DNA of 64,000 nucleotides from JBEKTW01 sp049515655 (lineage in GTDB: Bacteria; Bacteroidota; Ignavibacteria; UBA10030; SZUA-254). Positions 17,758-25,938 of the stretch are shown here, piece by piece (position 1 is the stretch's first letter; each line of letters opens with the position of its first letter). The position numbers were made by a program, and so were the translations under genes. The DNA lies in assembly GCA_049515655.1 (NCBI GenBank), contig JBEKTW010000002.1, positions 1 to 64,000 on the forward strand, read 5' to 3'. The notes below the pieces were generated by a model, which searched no databases, was not told the origin of the DNA, and worked only from the letters and a program-made list of their open reading frames with translations.

Positions 17758-18485
17758 ACTCGTATCGGGATCCTCGATAGGATCGTCATAATCACTCCGG
17801 CAATGGCGCCAGAGAAAACAAGCAATGAACACAACGAGACAAGAATCGCCTTTGTCCAACCTGAGTCCAGCAGAACCTTCATACCCGTCACAAAGAGGAT
17901 GACCGTCCAAAGAGCGCACAGGCCGTCGAGGCCCAGAATCGTGACATACGAGAACGCCTTCAGCGTGTACGGCGAAGGATTCCTGGAGAACATATAGACA
18001 CCGAACGTTAAGAGCTCGATCGGCAGGAGCGAAAAAACAGTGACGACGACCGGCATGAGGGCATAGGATGACACAGAGTAGATATTCTTGAACTGAACCT
18101 TCGTTCGGTTGAACAACGTGACCAGCTTGACGAATATGCTAAAGAAAAGAACGAAAATTGGACCCAGGAAGAGTCCAAAGAATACTCCGTACGCGACCAG
18201 ACTTATGAGGTCCGTGAGAACATCACCGACATTAAGGAACCAAAACAAGGTGAAAGCGAGACCCACTCCGGCAACCGAACTGAGGACGATCATGTAGTTC
18301 TTATGTCGTGCCAGGGCGATCGTTCGAAACGCCTGTTGCGGTGACTCGACAACCCGCCACATCATTTCAAACAAATTGAGATTATCGATTTTCTGCTGAA
18401 GAAAGCACCCGCAGAATTCACAAATCGGCGCGAGATGGTGATTCGTTTTTCGACAAATAGGGCACGTTATCATGGACGTAGGCAT
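17754..18485 (-). CDS. Zinc-ribbon plus Yip1-domain membrane protein
   Basis: A 243-aa membrane protein. Residues about 8-30 hold paired Cys (CPICRKTNHH...CEFCGC), a zinc-ribbon, then about five hydrophobic helices from residue 60 (YMIVLSSVAGVGLAFTLFWF, then LISLVAYGVFFGLFLGPIFVLF, YALMPVVVTVFSLLPIELL and others) as in Yip1/DUF-type bacterial proteins. The Met at 5 (MITCPIC) is an alternative start. Its ATG directly abuts the tnaA stop and its end overlaps the zinicin start. Function is unknown, but the gap-free join with tnaA is notable. Confidence 0.8.
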   Translation of the reverse strand: MPTSMITCPICRKTNHHLAPICEFCGCFLQQKIDNLNLFEMMWRVVESPQQAFRTIALARHKNYMIVLSSVAGVGLAFTLFWFLNVGDVLTDLISLVAYGVFFGLFLGPIFVLFFSIFVKLVTLFNRTKVQFKNIYSVSSYALMPVVVTVFSLLPIELLTFGVYMFSRNPSPYTLKAFSYVTILGLDGLCALWTVILFVTGMKVLLDSGWTKAILVSLCSLLVFSGAIAGVIMTILSRIPIRV

Positions 18486-19859
18486 CTAGAAGGGTTGGAA
18501 ACGCGCGGTGAAGTGACGGAGCATGGGCGGCTCTTCGAGAATCCGGAACCCTTTCATGTGTGAGCGTTTCCCGAACACCTCCACCACGACCTCAATGACA
18601 TAGTCGATGTGGCTCTGAGTGTACACGCGTCGCGGGATGGCCAGGCGTACCAGCTCCATCGCTGCTGGCAAAAACGCCCCGGACTTGGGGTCGGTCCGAC
18701 CAAACATCACGCTCCCAATCTCTACCGAGCGAATTCCTCCCCACCGATACAATTCACAAACGATCGCTTGTCCGGGAAATTGATGCGGAGGAATGTGAGG
18801 CACAAAACGCTTCGCGTCGAGATAGATGGCGTGGCCGCCGGGCGGTTGAAGTATGGGCACGCCGGCGTGTGCTAATTTGTCGCCCAGGTATGCGACGGAA
18901 CGAATCCGGTATGCGAGATAGTTTTCATCAAGGGCTTCCTCCAAACCCTGAGCGATCGCTTCCAGGTCGCGACCTGCCAGACCGCCGTAGGTGGGAAAAC
19001 CTTCCGTGACGACGAGGATATTTCTTGCCTCCATTGCAAGGTCATCATCGTTCAGTCCAAGGAAGCCGCCCATGTTGACGAGAGCGTCCTTTTTCGCGCT
19101 CATCGTGCATCCGTCCGCGTACGAGAACATTTCTTGCACGATTTCTTTCACGGATTTATTCTGATATCCTTTTTCCCTTATCTTGATGAAGAAAGCGTTC
19201 TCTGCAAACCTGCATGCGTCGAGGAACAGGGGGATCCCGTACCGTGCGGCAACAGATTTTGTTTGACGGATATTTTCCATGGAGACCGGCTGTCCGCCCC
19301 CGGCATTGTTCGTGACCGTGATGATGATGAGCGGTATGTTCTCCGCACCTTTCTCCCGGATGAACCGCTCGAGCGCGGGAATATCCATGTTTCCTTTGAA
19401 GTCGGCTATCGTTTCCGGATTCTTTCCAACTTCGACGAGAAAATCTCTTGCTTCGGCTCCGGAGGACTCGACATTCGCTCTCGTCGTATCGAAATGTGTG
19501 TTGTTTGGTATGAACTTGCCGGGACCGCCGGCAACGGTAAAGAGGATTTTCTCCGCCGCCCTACCCTGATGCGTCGGAATGATGTACTTGAAACCGGTAA
19601 TTTCCTTTGCGATTTTCTCGAAGCGGAAGAAACTTCTTGCGCCAGCGTATGATTCATCCCCTTCCATCATCCCCGCCCATTGTGCCGCGCTCATTGCAGA
19701 TGTGCCGCTATCGGTCAACAGGTCGATCAGGACGTCCTCGGCGCGAATCATGAACGGATTGTAACCCGCCATGCGAAGAATGCGCTCCCTCTCTTCAACT
19801 GTGGTAAACTGAATCGGTTCAACAGTCTTTATTTTGAATGGTTCGATGATGGTTTTCAT
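18486..19859 (-). CDS. tnaA: Tryptophanase (beta-eliminating lyase)
   Basis: A 457-aa PLP enzyme of the tryptophanase/tyrosine phenol-lyase family. The PLP lysine is in SAKKD (Lys257), with THQGR, LTDSG and CRFAENAFF. The substrate-pocket residues favour tryptophan: FDTT (Asp124, where tyrosine phenol-lyase has Thr), EIGS where that enzyme has the phenol-binding Arg381, and RHFTA (His449, where it has Phe448). It therefore should cleave Trp to indole, pyruvate and ammonia. It is followed without a gap by the Yip1 gene and faces trpB2 across 154 bp. Confidence 0.88.
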   Translation of the reverse strand: MKTIIEPFKIKTVEPIQFTTVEERERILRMAGYNPFMIRAEDVLIDLLTDSGTSAMSAAQWAGMMEGDESYAGARSFFRFEKIAKEITGFKYIIPTHQGRAAEKILFTVAGGPGKFIPNNTHFDTTRANVESSGAEARDFLVEVGKNPETIADFKGNMDIPALERFIREKGAENIPLIIITVTNNAGGGQPVSMENIRQTKSVAARYGIPLFLDACRFAENAFFIKIREKGYQNKSVKEIVQEMFSYADGCTMSAKKDALVNMGGFLGLNDDDLAMEARNILVVTEGFPTYGGLAGRDLEAIAQGLEEALDENYLAYRIRSVAYLGDKLAHAGVPILQPPGGHAIYLDAKRFVPHIPPHQFPGQAIVCELYRWGGIRSVEIGSVMFGRTDPKSGAFLPAAMELVRLAIPRRVYTQSHIDYVIEVVVEVFGKRSHMKGFRILEEPPMLRHFTARFQPF

Positions 19860-19919
19860 GTTTTCAACACATTTTGCTAAGCAATTTACGAGTAAATTCG
19901 CTCAGTAGCAATGAATTTA

Positions 19920-19948
19920 TTGACATTTGTTAATCGTTTTTCTAAATT
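19920..19948 (+). promoter_or_regulatory. Candidate promoter for trpB2
   Basis: TTGACA (19920-19925) is separated by 17 bp from TAAATT (19943-19948), about 65 bp before the trpB2 start. It matches a sigma-70-type promoter reasonably well. The 154-bp divergent gap must also hold the tnaA promoter on the other strand. No terminator or leader peptide with Trp codons stands out. Confidence 0.45.
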
Positions 19949-20013
19949 CAACTTCACATAAATAAATCAGTCTTTTGGTTAGAAACCGATGTCCAAACTG
20001 AGGAGAACACAAA

Positions 20014-21306
20014 ATGAAATGCATAGTCAACTTGGATTCCGATCAACTCCCGACTCAATGGTATAACATCATTCCCGACCTCCCGGAACCGTTACCGCCG
20101 CCGATGGATCCCAAAGAAGGCGCCTCACGCATCCAGAACTTACCAAACTTAATGGTGGCTGAATGCCTCAAACAGGAATTCTCACAGGAAAAATGGATTG
20201 ATATTCCCGGCGGGATTATGGATTTGCATGCCAAGGCTGGCCGACCGCGCCCGCTTTTCAGAGCGACGAATTTGGAAAAGAGATTGGGCACCCCAGCACG
20301 GCTTTATTACAAAAGCGAGTTCTTCAGTCCTACGGGTAGCCACAAAGTGAATACAGCTCTCGCTCAGTGCTGGTATGCGAAGCAGCAGGGATTCGAGCGC
20401 GTAACCACAGAAACCGGCGCCGGTCAATGGGGCACGGCTCTCGCATATGCCGCGGCGATCTCCGGTTTGAGATGTACTGTGTTCTGGGTGCGCAGCGTGT
20501 ACAATTGGAAAAAGGATCGCTTGTCGCTCATGAAGCTTTTTGGTGCGGAGGTCTATGCTTCACCGAGCCCAAGGACGTCGTTTGGCAAGACTCTTTATGA
20601 AAAGAATCCGGAACACGTTGGCTCGCTGGGTATCGCAATTTCAGAAGGTTTGGAGGATTCGCAAAACGACCCGAAGGCAACATACTGCTTAGGATCGGTC
20701 CTCAATCATGTTCTCATGCATCAGACGATTATTGGCCTGGAGACACAGAAGCAATTCGAGTTATTCGATGATTATCCTGATCTGGTTATTTCATGCCTGG
20801 GCGGGGGATCGAATTTCGGCGGCTTCGCAATCCCCTTTCTCGGTGATGTGCTGACCAAAGGCAAGAGAATTCGTTTCATTGCGGCGCAAAGCCAGGTCGC
20901 ACCTAATTTGCAGGGGAAATACGAGTATGATTTTGCCGACTATGCTGAAATGACTCCGATGCTGAAGATGTACTCTCTCGGTCATCAGCACGACATGCAG
21001 CCAATCAAAGGGGATGGGTTGCGTTACCACGGCTGCTCACCAATCCTCAGTCTCTTGCGGCACAGAGGATACATTGATACCGTTGCTTATCCAAGCGACG
21101 AGAAGCATGTATTTGAGAACACAAAAATGTTCATTGAAGCCGAAGGCTGGTTACCGGCGCCAGAGTCAGCATACTCGGTCTGCTGTGCGATCGACGAAGC
21201 TATGAAATGCAAGCAAACTGGAGAAAAGAAAGTCATAGCGTTCAATATCAGCGGGCATGGTTTCTTGGATATTCCAGCCTACCGCGCCGTTCTTGGAATC
21301 GCGTAG
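20014..21306 (+). CDS. TrpB2-type tryptophan synthase beta chain
   Basis: A 430-aa PLP enzyme of the long TrpB2 class. It has the extended N-terminal region (WYNIIPDLPEPLPP) missing from TrpB1, PLP-Lys111 in SPTGSHKVN, TETGAGQWGTALA, and the phosphate-binding CLGGGSNFGG. Long TrpB2 forms usually act without a standard TrpA partner and convert free indole plus Ser to Trp. Here no trpA is near. AGGAG lies 7 nt before the ATG. It is divergent from tnaA, so the pair can make and recapture indole. A hairpin terminator follows. Confidence 0.9.
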   Translation: MKCIVNLDSDQLPTQWYNIIPDLPEPLPPPMDPKEGASRIQNLPNLMVAECLKQEFSQEKWIDIPGGIMDLHAKAGRPRPLFRATNLEKRLGTPARLYYKSEFFSPTGSHKVNTALAQCWYAKQQGFERVTTETGAGQWGTALAYAAAISGLRCTVFWVRSVYNWKKDRLSLMKLFGAEVYASPSPRTSFGKTLYEKNPEHVGSLGIAISEGLEDSQNDPKATYCLGSVLNHVLMHQTIIGLETQKQFELFDDYPDLVISCLGGGSNFGGFAIPFLGDVLTKGKRIRFIAAQSQVAPNLQGKYEYDFADYAEMTPMLKMYSLGHQHDMQPIKGDGLRYHGCSPILSLLRHRGYIDTVAYPSDEKHVFENTKMFIEAEGWLPAPESAYSVCCAIDEAMKCKQTGEKKVIAFNISGHGFLDIPAYRAVLGIA

Positions 21307-21417
21307 GCAGCGAGCGCAGGTACGAAGCGAGATCGGGTGACAATTCTCCGGCAGAGCTCGGTCCAATGGGGGACAAGCCAGCCGGGAGATTGGTAACTGG
21401 GGGGGCATGAGTTTCAG

Positions 21418-21480
21418 AGGTCGGGAGCGAAGCTCCCTCCCAGAACTCAGGCTGGGAGGGAGTTGTACTCCCGACCTTTT
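21418..21480 (+). terminator. Bipartite palindromic hairpin after trpB2
   Basis: An outer 10-bp stem (21418-21427 with 21468-21477) encloses a perfect 11-bp inner stem (21433-21443 with 21452-21462), and a T4 tract follows. It can act as a bidirectional terminator between convergent trpB2 and apt. Its length and double-arm symmetry also resemble a REP/BIME-type repeat, but no second copy was noticed here. Confidence 0.75.
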
Positions 21481-21519
21481 ATGTCCAACAGACGGCGAAT
21501 AGACTCGGAAACGGGGACT

Positions 21520-22059
21520 CTACTCTGAATCGTACCTAATGAGAGAAAAAATCTCGTGGCCGTGCAGTTTCTTCCTTCCCCCCAGAAATGCAAGCTCAAT
21601 CAAGAATGCAAGCGCGACGATTTTCCCTTTTAATCTCTTCACCAACCTGCAGGTTGCTTCTGCGGTGCCCCCTGTGGCCAGCAAATCGTCAACAATGAGA
21701 ACTCTCTCCCCTTTTTGAATAGCATCGGTGTGGATTTCAAGGGTGTCGGTTCCATATTCGAGCTGGTATTCTTCTTTGATTGTCTCCGCCGGCAGTTTGT
21801 TCGGCTTTCGGACGGGGACAAACCCGGCGCCGAGACAGTATGCCAACGCACTTCCGAGAATGAACCCGCGGGATTCAACACTGACTACTTTCACGATCTT
21901 TTTGGTGTGGTAACGCCTGTACAGCATGTCAACCGCCGACTTGAGTGCTTTCTTATCCTTCAGCAACGTTGTGATGTCCCGGAACACGATCCCCTTCTTG
22001 GGGAAATCCGGTATGCTCCGGATGTGCTTCTTTAGGCCGTCAGATGGTCTACTCACCAT
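21520..22059 (-). CDS. apt: Adenine phosphoribosyltransferase
   Basis: Type I PRTase of 179 aa that salvages adenine to AMP with PRPP. The N-terminal segment IRSIPDFPKKGIVFRDITTLL is diagnostic of Apt, followed by VESRGFILG, the flexible loop KLPAETIKEEY, and the PRPP-binding motif VLIVDDLLATGGT. It overlaps the enoyl-CoA hydratase end by 7 bp, so it is the last gene of an SDR-ECH-apt operon, an unusual mix of salvage and acyl-CoA functions. Confidence 0.95.
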   Translation of the reverse strand: MVSRPSDGLKKHIRSIPDFPKKGIVFRDITTLLKDKKALKSAVDMLYRRYHTKKIVKVVSVESRGFILGSALAYCLGAGFVPVRKPNKLPAETIKEEYQLEYGTDTLEIHTDAIQKGERVLIVDDLLATGGTAEATCRLVKRLKGKIVALAFLIELAFLGGRKKLHGHEIFSLIRYDSE

Positions 22060-22835
22060 TGTAATTTTTCCTTTTTGATGAACGAATCAATTCCTTTCCG
22101 AAAATCTCCAGTTTTCCGTGCAAGAGCATTCAAATTGGCAGCGTACTCCATGATTTCCTTAAGATTCATATCATTCATTCGCGAAAACAGCTCTTTTGTC
22201 AGGTTGATGGAAGATGGGCTCGTTGTCGCGGCGAGCTCCTCAGCAAATGCAACCGTCGTTGGTTTGAGTTTACTGTCTTCGATGATTTCCGTTACCAAAC
22301 CGACCTCTTTTGCTTTTGCGGCGTCAAGAATATTTCCTCGGAGCACAAGTTCTTTGGCTCTCCCCTCTCCCATTCGTTTAATGAGAAACACGAGGATAAC
22401 CGCCGGGACAAAGCCAAGGTGAACCTCAGGCGTTCCCAGTCTGGAGGAATCTTTTGCCGCCAGCACAAAATCGCAAGCCGCGGCCAGACCGCACCCGCCG
22501 CCAAGAGCGGGACCATCCACCATAGCTATGATTGGCTTTTTAAGATTTGAAACAATCTCTAATAAATTCAAGAAGTTATGGGCGTCTTTTAAATTGTCTT
22601 CGTGTCCTTTATCGGACATGATCCTCAAATAATCCAGGTCCATTCCCGCACAGAAGAAACCGCCGGCACCGGTAAGGATCGCGACTCGCGATTCCGCAGA
22701 CCTGTTGATGTTCTGCAGTACTCCCGCCAGCTCTTCGATCATTGTTTCGTCAAGGGCATTGCGTTTATCGGGACGATTCATCGTAACAGTTGCGACCCGA
22801 TCTTTCACTTCATATGTGACTGTTGAGTAGTTCAT
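22053..22835 (-). CDS. Enoyl-CoA hydratase/isomerase family protein
   Basis: A 260-aa crotonase-fold protein. It has the conserved NRPDKRNALD, oxyanion-hole Gly in FFCAGMDL, a second oxyanion/acid region GPALGGGCGLAAACD, and the family's catalytic Glu in TPEVHLGF. The acid normally one helix turn earlier in hydratases is less clear, so hydratase, isomerase or methylglutaconyl-CoA-type activity are all possible. It lies between an SDR (12 bp upstream) and apt (7-bp overlap). Confidence 0.88.
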   Translation of the reverse strand: MNYSTVTYEVKDRVATVTMNRPDKRNALDETMIEELAGVLQNINRSAESRVAILTGAGGFFCAGMDLDYLRIMSDKGHEDNLKDAHNFLNLLEIVSNLKKPIIAMVDGPALGGGCGLAAACDFVLAAKDSSRLGTPEVHLGFVPAVILVFLIKRMGEGRAKELVLRGNILDAAKAKEVGLVTEIIEDSKLKPTTVAFAEELAATTSPSSINLTKELFSRMNDMNLKEIMEYAANLNALARKTGDFRKGIDSFIKKEKLQW

Positions 22836-22847
22836 TTTGCGTCGAGT

Positions 22848-23585
22848 TTATTGAACTGATCTGCCGCCATCCACAACGAAAGTCTGACCTGTAATATAGT
22901 TTGCCGTGGTTGCAAGAAACAAGACTAAGTCCGTGATATCGGCGGGTTTGCCATAGTGCTTCAAAGGTATTTTGTCGATAGGAATGTGCAATTGATCGGG
23001 TGATTCCTCTCCGTCGATAATGATAGTCCCGGGCGCAATTGCATTCACAGCGATTAGGGGAGCGAGGGCTTTGGCCAGGCATCGCGTTAACATAATAACT
23101 CCTGCTTTGGAAATGCTGTATGGCAGATGCTCCTTCCAGGCCTGGATGCCCCCTAACGAAGCGATATTTATGATTCTGCCGTGTTTTTTCGTGATCATGT
23201 ACGATGCTGCAGACTGGCAGCAAAAAAACGTGCCTTTGAGATTCGTATCGACTGTCCGATCCCAAATCTGTTCAGTTGTTTCGTTCCAAGGACTCTCGAT
23301 GAAGATTGCAGCATTGTTTACCAGAAGGTCTAGCCGGCCAAATTGAGAGATCGTTTTATGTATCAATTGTTGTGCGTCTGCCTTCTTTGCAACATCGGCC
23401 CTGACGGTGATAGCTTTCCGACCCATCTTTTGAATCAAATCGACCGTCTGGCGTGCTCCCGTTGCCGAATGCAGGTAGTTTACGACAAGGTCGAAGCCAT
23501 TCCCGGCGAGAGCCAGGGCAATCTGTCTGCCGAGCCTTCTTCCCGACCCAGTTACAATGGCCACTTGGTGTCCAGTCGATTTCAT
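22848..23585 (-). CDS. SDR family oxidoreductase
   Basis: A 245-aa short-chain reductase with TGSGRRLGR at the nucleotide-binding loop, NNAA, a Ser before YSISK, and a C-terminal ITGQTFVVDGG. The Arg-rich dinucleotide loop (RRLGR) suits NADPH, as in pteridine-reductase-like SDRs, whose TGxxxRxG pattern it matches. The ATG at 23585 overlaps the stop of the broken ygfZ-like gene by ATGA, showing an ancestral coupled operon. A folate/pterin role would agree with the folate-binding YgfZ neighbour, but this is inference. Confidence 0.87.
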   Translation of the reverse strand: MKSTGHQVAIVTGSGRRLGRQIALALAGNGFDLVVNYLHSATGARQTVDLIQKMGRKAITVRADVAKKADAQQLIHKTISQFGRLDLLVNNAAIFIESPWNETTEQIWDRTVDTNLKGTFFCCQSAASYMITKKHGRIINIASLGGIQAWKEHLPYSISKAGVIMLTRCLAKALAPLIAVNAIAPGTIIIDGEESPDQLHIPIDKIPLKHYGKPADITDLVLFLATTANYITGQTFVVDGGRSVQ

Positions 23586-23961
23586 GATGCCTTGATCTCA
23601 GAAAGATCCAAAGCCAGGCCTAATTGTTGAATGCCTGCAATAACTTTAGGTCCAATGATACAATATCTTGAAAAATCGGCAGTTACATCGACTATTTGAA
23701 TATTTTCCATAATGATGAATTTTTCGAGCCAGTCTTTCATCCTTGTGAGTTTCCGGTGCTGGTGGTGAGGATGAGAGAATCCTCCAATTTCAGGACGGTA
23801 ACGATGTCAATTATTCTTCCTTTCTCGCTTGTAAGAACCGTTGTGCGGTGCTCCCCAAGATTCAAACCATTCATGTCGTTCGTGGAGAGGCGGTGGAGAA
23901 AGTCCAGGCAATCGCTCCCCTTCGAGCGAAGCAACCCAATATCTATCTCTATCAGGCATAG
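23582..23961 (-). pseudogene. YgfZ/GcvT-like folate-binding protein, frameshifted
   Basis: Two frames together give one recognisable N-terminal half. First LLRSKGSDCLDFLHRLSTND...TTVLTSEKGRIIDIVTVL, the tetrahydrofolate-binding start of YgfZ/GcvT. Then, after a shift near 23737, DWLEKFIIMENIQIVDVTADFSRY up to a stop at 23582. The C-terminal barrel and the conserved KGCYxGQE-type motif are absent, so it is a truncated, shifted remnant. Its stop and the following SDR start still overlap as ATGA. Confidence 0.75.
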
Positions 23962-24528
23962 CTGGCGTTGGCTTCCGGTTGTTTGTGCTGCTATTCAATG
24001 ATTCCTTGGGGAGAATGGACGGACGGTCGGACCAGACGAGTTACCTTGAGAAACGTGGGAAGAATTGGCGGGACGTGTGCCGAGATGCACTCACCTGCAT
24101 TTGACAAGAGACAAATTCCATGAATGCGTTGTTCATGCGTGTAATATATCATGCCAGAAATTCATAATCAAGTCGGACCGCTGATACCGCTGATGATGCA
24201 AACGCGTCGCCACACGGACTGTCCGACAGGAAGGGTAACCGAAGGGGTTGGATGACTGATTCGTTGCCTCATAATATAGGTAACCCAAATCAAAGGGCCG
24301 CGATTATGAGAAAACAATCAAGACAGGAATGTCTCGTTGAGATCCATAAGTGGTAACTGTCTGTTCACCCGTGTGTGTAAGTACAACAGAAGATACGCAA
24401 TCCGAATCCTGAACACGACTACCAAGCGACACCGACAGAGGGGGAAAAGAATTTTGGCTTCAAGGCCTTTCTGCCAGCGTCTGTAATCGCTCCAAGCTTC
24501 AAATCCATTGTTGGCAAATCACATAATT
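23962..24528. other. Gene-free stretch between ygfZ remnant and toxin gene
   Basis: About 570 bp with frequent stops on both strands and no recognisable protein remnant, RNA fold or repeat. It forms the edge between the housekeeping operon and the accessory segment beginning with the toxin-antitoxin pair. Confidence 0.6.
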
Positions 24529-24807
24529 CTAGTCGAACAGGTCAGCGTGCGTTCCGGTACGTATCAGAACTAGTTCATCCCGTGTGCGTTTATACATCAG
24601 CAGCCAGTCAGGCTCAATGTGGCACTCACGACAGTCGGAGTATTCACCGAGCAGAGCGTGGTCTCGGTACTTTGCTTGCAGAAACTGACCATGAGCGAGT
24701 TGGTCTACCACGTCTACCAGCTTCATGAGGTCGTTTCCCCGCTTCCGTGCCCGTTTGTAGTCTCGCTTGAACTGGTTGCTTCGGACAAGGCGGAGTCCTA
24801 ATTTCAT
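24529..24807 (-). CDS. YafQ-family toxin (RelE superfamily mRNA interferase)
   Basis: A 92-aa ribosome-dependent endoribonuclease of the YafQ type. The active-site pattern is intact: DHALLGEY with the first His, then CHIEPDWLLMYKR (His, Asp, Trp), IRTGTH (Arg and His), and the C-terminal LF. The N-terminal SNQFKRDYKRARKRG is the basic helix that grips rRNA and mRNA. It overlaps the antitoxin gene by ATGA at 24804-24807, with the antitoxin first. All catalytic residues being present suggests an active module. Confidence 0.9.
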   Translation of the reverse strand: MKLGLRLVRSNQFKRDYKRARKRGNDLMKLVDVVDQLAHGQFLQAKYRDHALLGEYSDCRECHIEPDWLLMYKRTRDELVLIRTGTHADLFD

Positions 24808-25067
24808 CGGGACTCAAGCTCCTCCATCATCTCTTCTACCGAGTGAAACTTCTTGACCCCAACACCTGTACGAGCGTTTTTGATTGCCCGTCTGGTAGCT
24901 GCATTAGGGATGCGCACCTCAAAGGGCAAGCCTCTGTAGTTCCTCACGTATGCGAAGAAAAGCGCGAGAGCCTGGGCAGTCGTCAATCCTAACTGATGGA
25001 AAATTGTTTCGGCCGCATTTTTGAGCTCAGGCTCAATCCGCGCGTTTACCATAGCTGTCTTTGCCAT
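24804..25067 (-). CDS. RelB/DinJ-family antitoxin
   Basis: An 87-aa ribbon-helix-helix antitoxin: MAKTAMVNARIEPELKNAAETIFHQLGL... is the DinJ/RelB DNA-binding N-terminus, and the acidic tail FHSVEEMMEELESR should wrap the toxin. The ATG at 25067 is chosen because AAGGAG sits 7 nt upstream; a longer frame runs back to 25151 without support. A palindrome about 20 bp upstream is a candidate operator. It binds and silences the toxin encoded by the overlapping gene. Confidence 0.9.
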   Translation of the reverse strand: MAKTAMVNARIEPELKNAAETIFHQLGLTTAQALALFFAYVRNYRGLPFEVRIPNAATRRAIKNARTGVGVKKFHSVEEMMEELESR

Positions 25068-25086
25068 TGTGTTGCTCCTTTCTCCC

Positions 25087-25100
25087 TGTAATGTATTACA
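25087..25100. promoter_or_regulatory. Palindromic operator upstream of antitoxin
   Basis: TGTAATGTATTACA is a near-perfect inverted repeat with GTAAT/ATTAC arms, 20 bp upstream of the antitoxin start. RelB/DinJ antitoxins repress their own promoters through such short palindromes. This is inferred from position and symmetry. Confidence 0.55.
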
Positions 25101-25243
25101 CACGTCACACAAAAGCAAGTCCACCCCGGCCTGCCGGAGGAGGACCGGCAACTCTGGCAGAGAAGGCGGGTCAGTCGTTAGATATTCCTTTGAATAGCGC
25201 GGGGACTTAGGCGGGTCTCTCAGTTAACTCATTAATTTGAATG

Positions 25244-25265
25244 GTGCGCCCACCAGGACTCGAAC
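25244..25265 (-). repeat. Duplicated 22-bp tRNA-Lys 3' end (att-like)
   Basis: These 22 bp equal 25455-25476, covering the 3' acceptor arm and T-arm of tRNA-Lys plus one base. Only this part of the tRNA is duplicated, so it is not a second tRNA gene. A direct repeat of a tRNA 3' end is the hallmark of tyrosine-recombinase integration (attL/attR). Confidence 0.75.
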
Positions 25266-25268
25266 TCC

Positions 25269-25451
25269 CAAAACGAAAGAAGTTAGCTATACCTTGACAT
25301 AAGGCAGATGCTAACTTCTCATCCGTTTTGAGGATCCCGCCTTCTTTTGGCGGGACTGGAACCTATCCGCCACAAAGGCGGCGGATCCTGAATGTTTCAT
25401 GAAACTTAGCATCGCTTCATTCCATTTCGCTCGCTAAGTTTCGAAACATTC
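25269..25451. repeat. Paired long hairpins between the tRNA 3'-end repeats
   Basis: Three hairpins fill the spacer. The first pairs 25269-25275 with 25324-25330 and 25279-25287 with 25310-25318 around a 22-nt loop. The second is GC-rich, 25336-25341 with 25349-25354, near another CCGCC/GGCGG pair at about 25367-25381. The third pairs 25390-25398 with 25443-25451 and 25401-25410 with 25433-25442, again around a 22-nt loop. The outer two share architecture. Almost no sequence is left over, and no protein is encoded. Confidence 0.75.
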
Positions 25452-25455
25452 GGAG

Positions 25456-25528
<73 letters not shown>

Positions 25529-25661
25529 GTTTGCAAAAAAAGTATCTATTCTGTGCGTTTTCCCGACTTCCCAACACAACATCCGAACAAAAAGTGTTAG
25601 ATGTTCTTGAAATCCCTGACAATTTAATAAAAAAAGGGCAGACTTTCAAGGAGGGCGACTG

Positions 25662-25826
25662 CTAGCGTTTTTCGAGAGTGATCTTGGCGACTTCGGCACG
25701 GACGCTCCCCTGGTCGGGGGTCGCGTAGGACTCCGTCACCGTTATGGAAGAGTGTCCCATCAGGTTCTGCAGCGTGTACATCGAAACGCCGCTATTGGCG
25801 CACCACGAAGCGAATGGAAGTGGAGT
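25662..25826 (-). pseudogene. C-terminal fragment of a tyrosine recombinase (integrase)
   Basis: About 54 codons match the integrase C-terminus: FASWCANSGVSMYTLQNLMGHSSITVTESYA, holding the conserved LGH-type His and the catalytic Tyr. The upstream HxLRHT motif has become TPLPF and nothing integrase-like precedes it, so the catalytic domain is cut. It lies 134 bp from tRNA-Lys, the likely former attachment site. It is a scrap of an integrative element. Confidence 0.8.
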
Positions 25827-25938
25827 TCTTCCGGTAATCTTCCCCTTCCCCCAACCCGGGGAAAGGGGAAGCGCTTCCGTGGCCAACAAGGCGGCCCAGT
25901 TATCAGATTACTTAATTTCTGATGAAGAGTTCCCTTAT

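Noticed and set aside
17758..17919. N-terminal extension of the zinicin-like gene
   Set aside because: It overlaps the Yip1 gene in another frame; the ATGA junction at 17754-17757 gives the family-like start.
18486..19859. Tyrosine phenol-lyase
   Set aside because: The residues at the three pocket positions (Asp124, Ile in EIGS, His449) follow tryptophanase, not tyrosine phenol-lyase.
19860..20013. Trp leader peptide or T-box before trpB2
   Set aside because: No short frame with Trp codons, no T-box sequence and no terminator/antiterminator pair was seen.
25244..25265. Second tRNA gene
   Set aside because: Only the T-arm and acceptor 3' end are present; D-arm and anticodon arm are missing.
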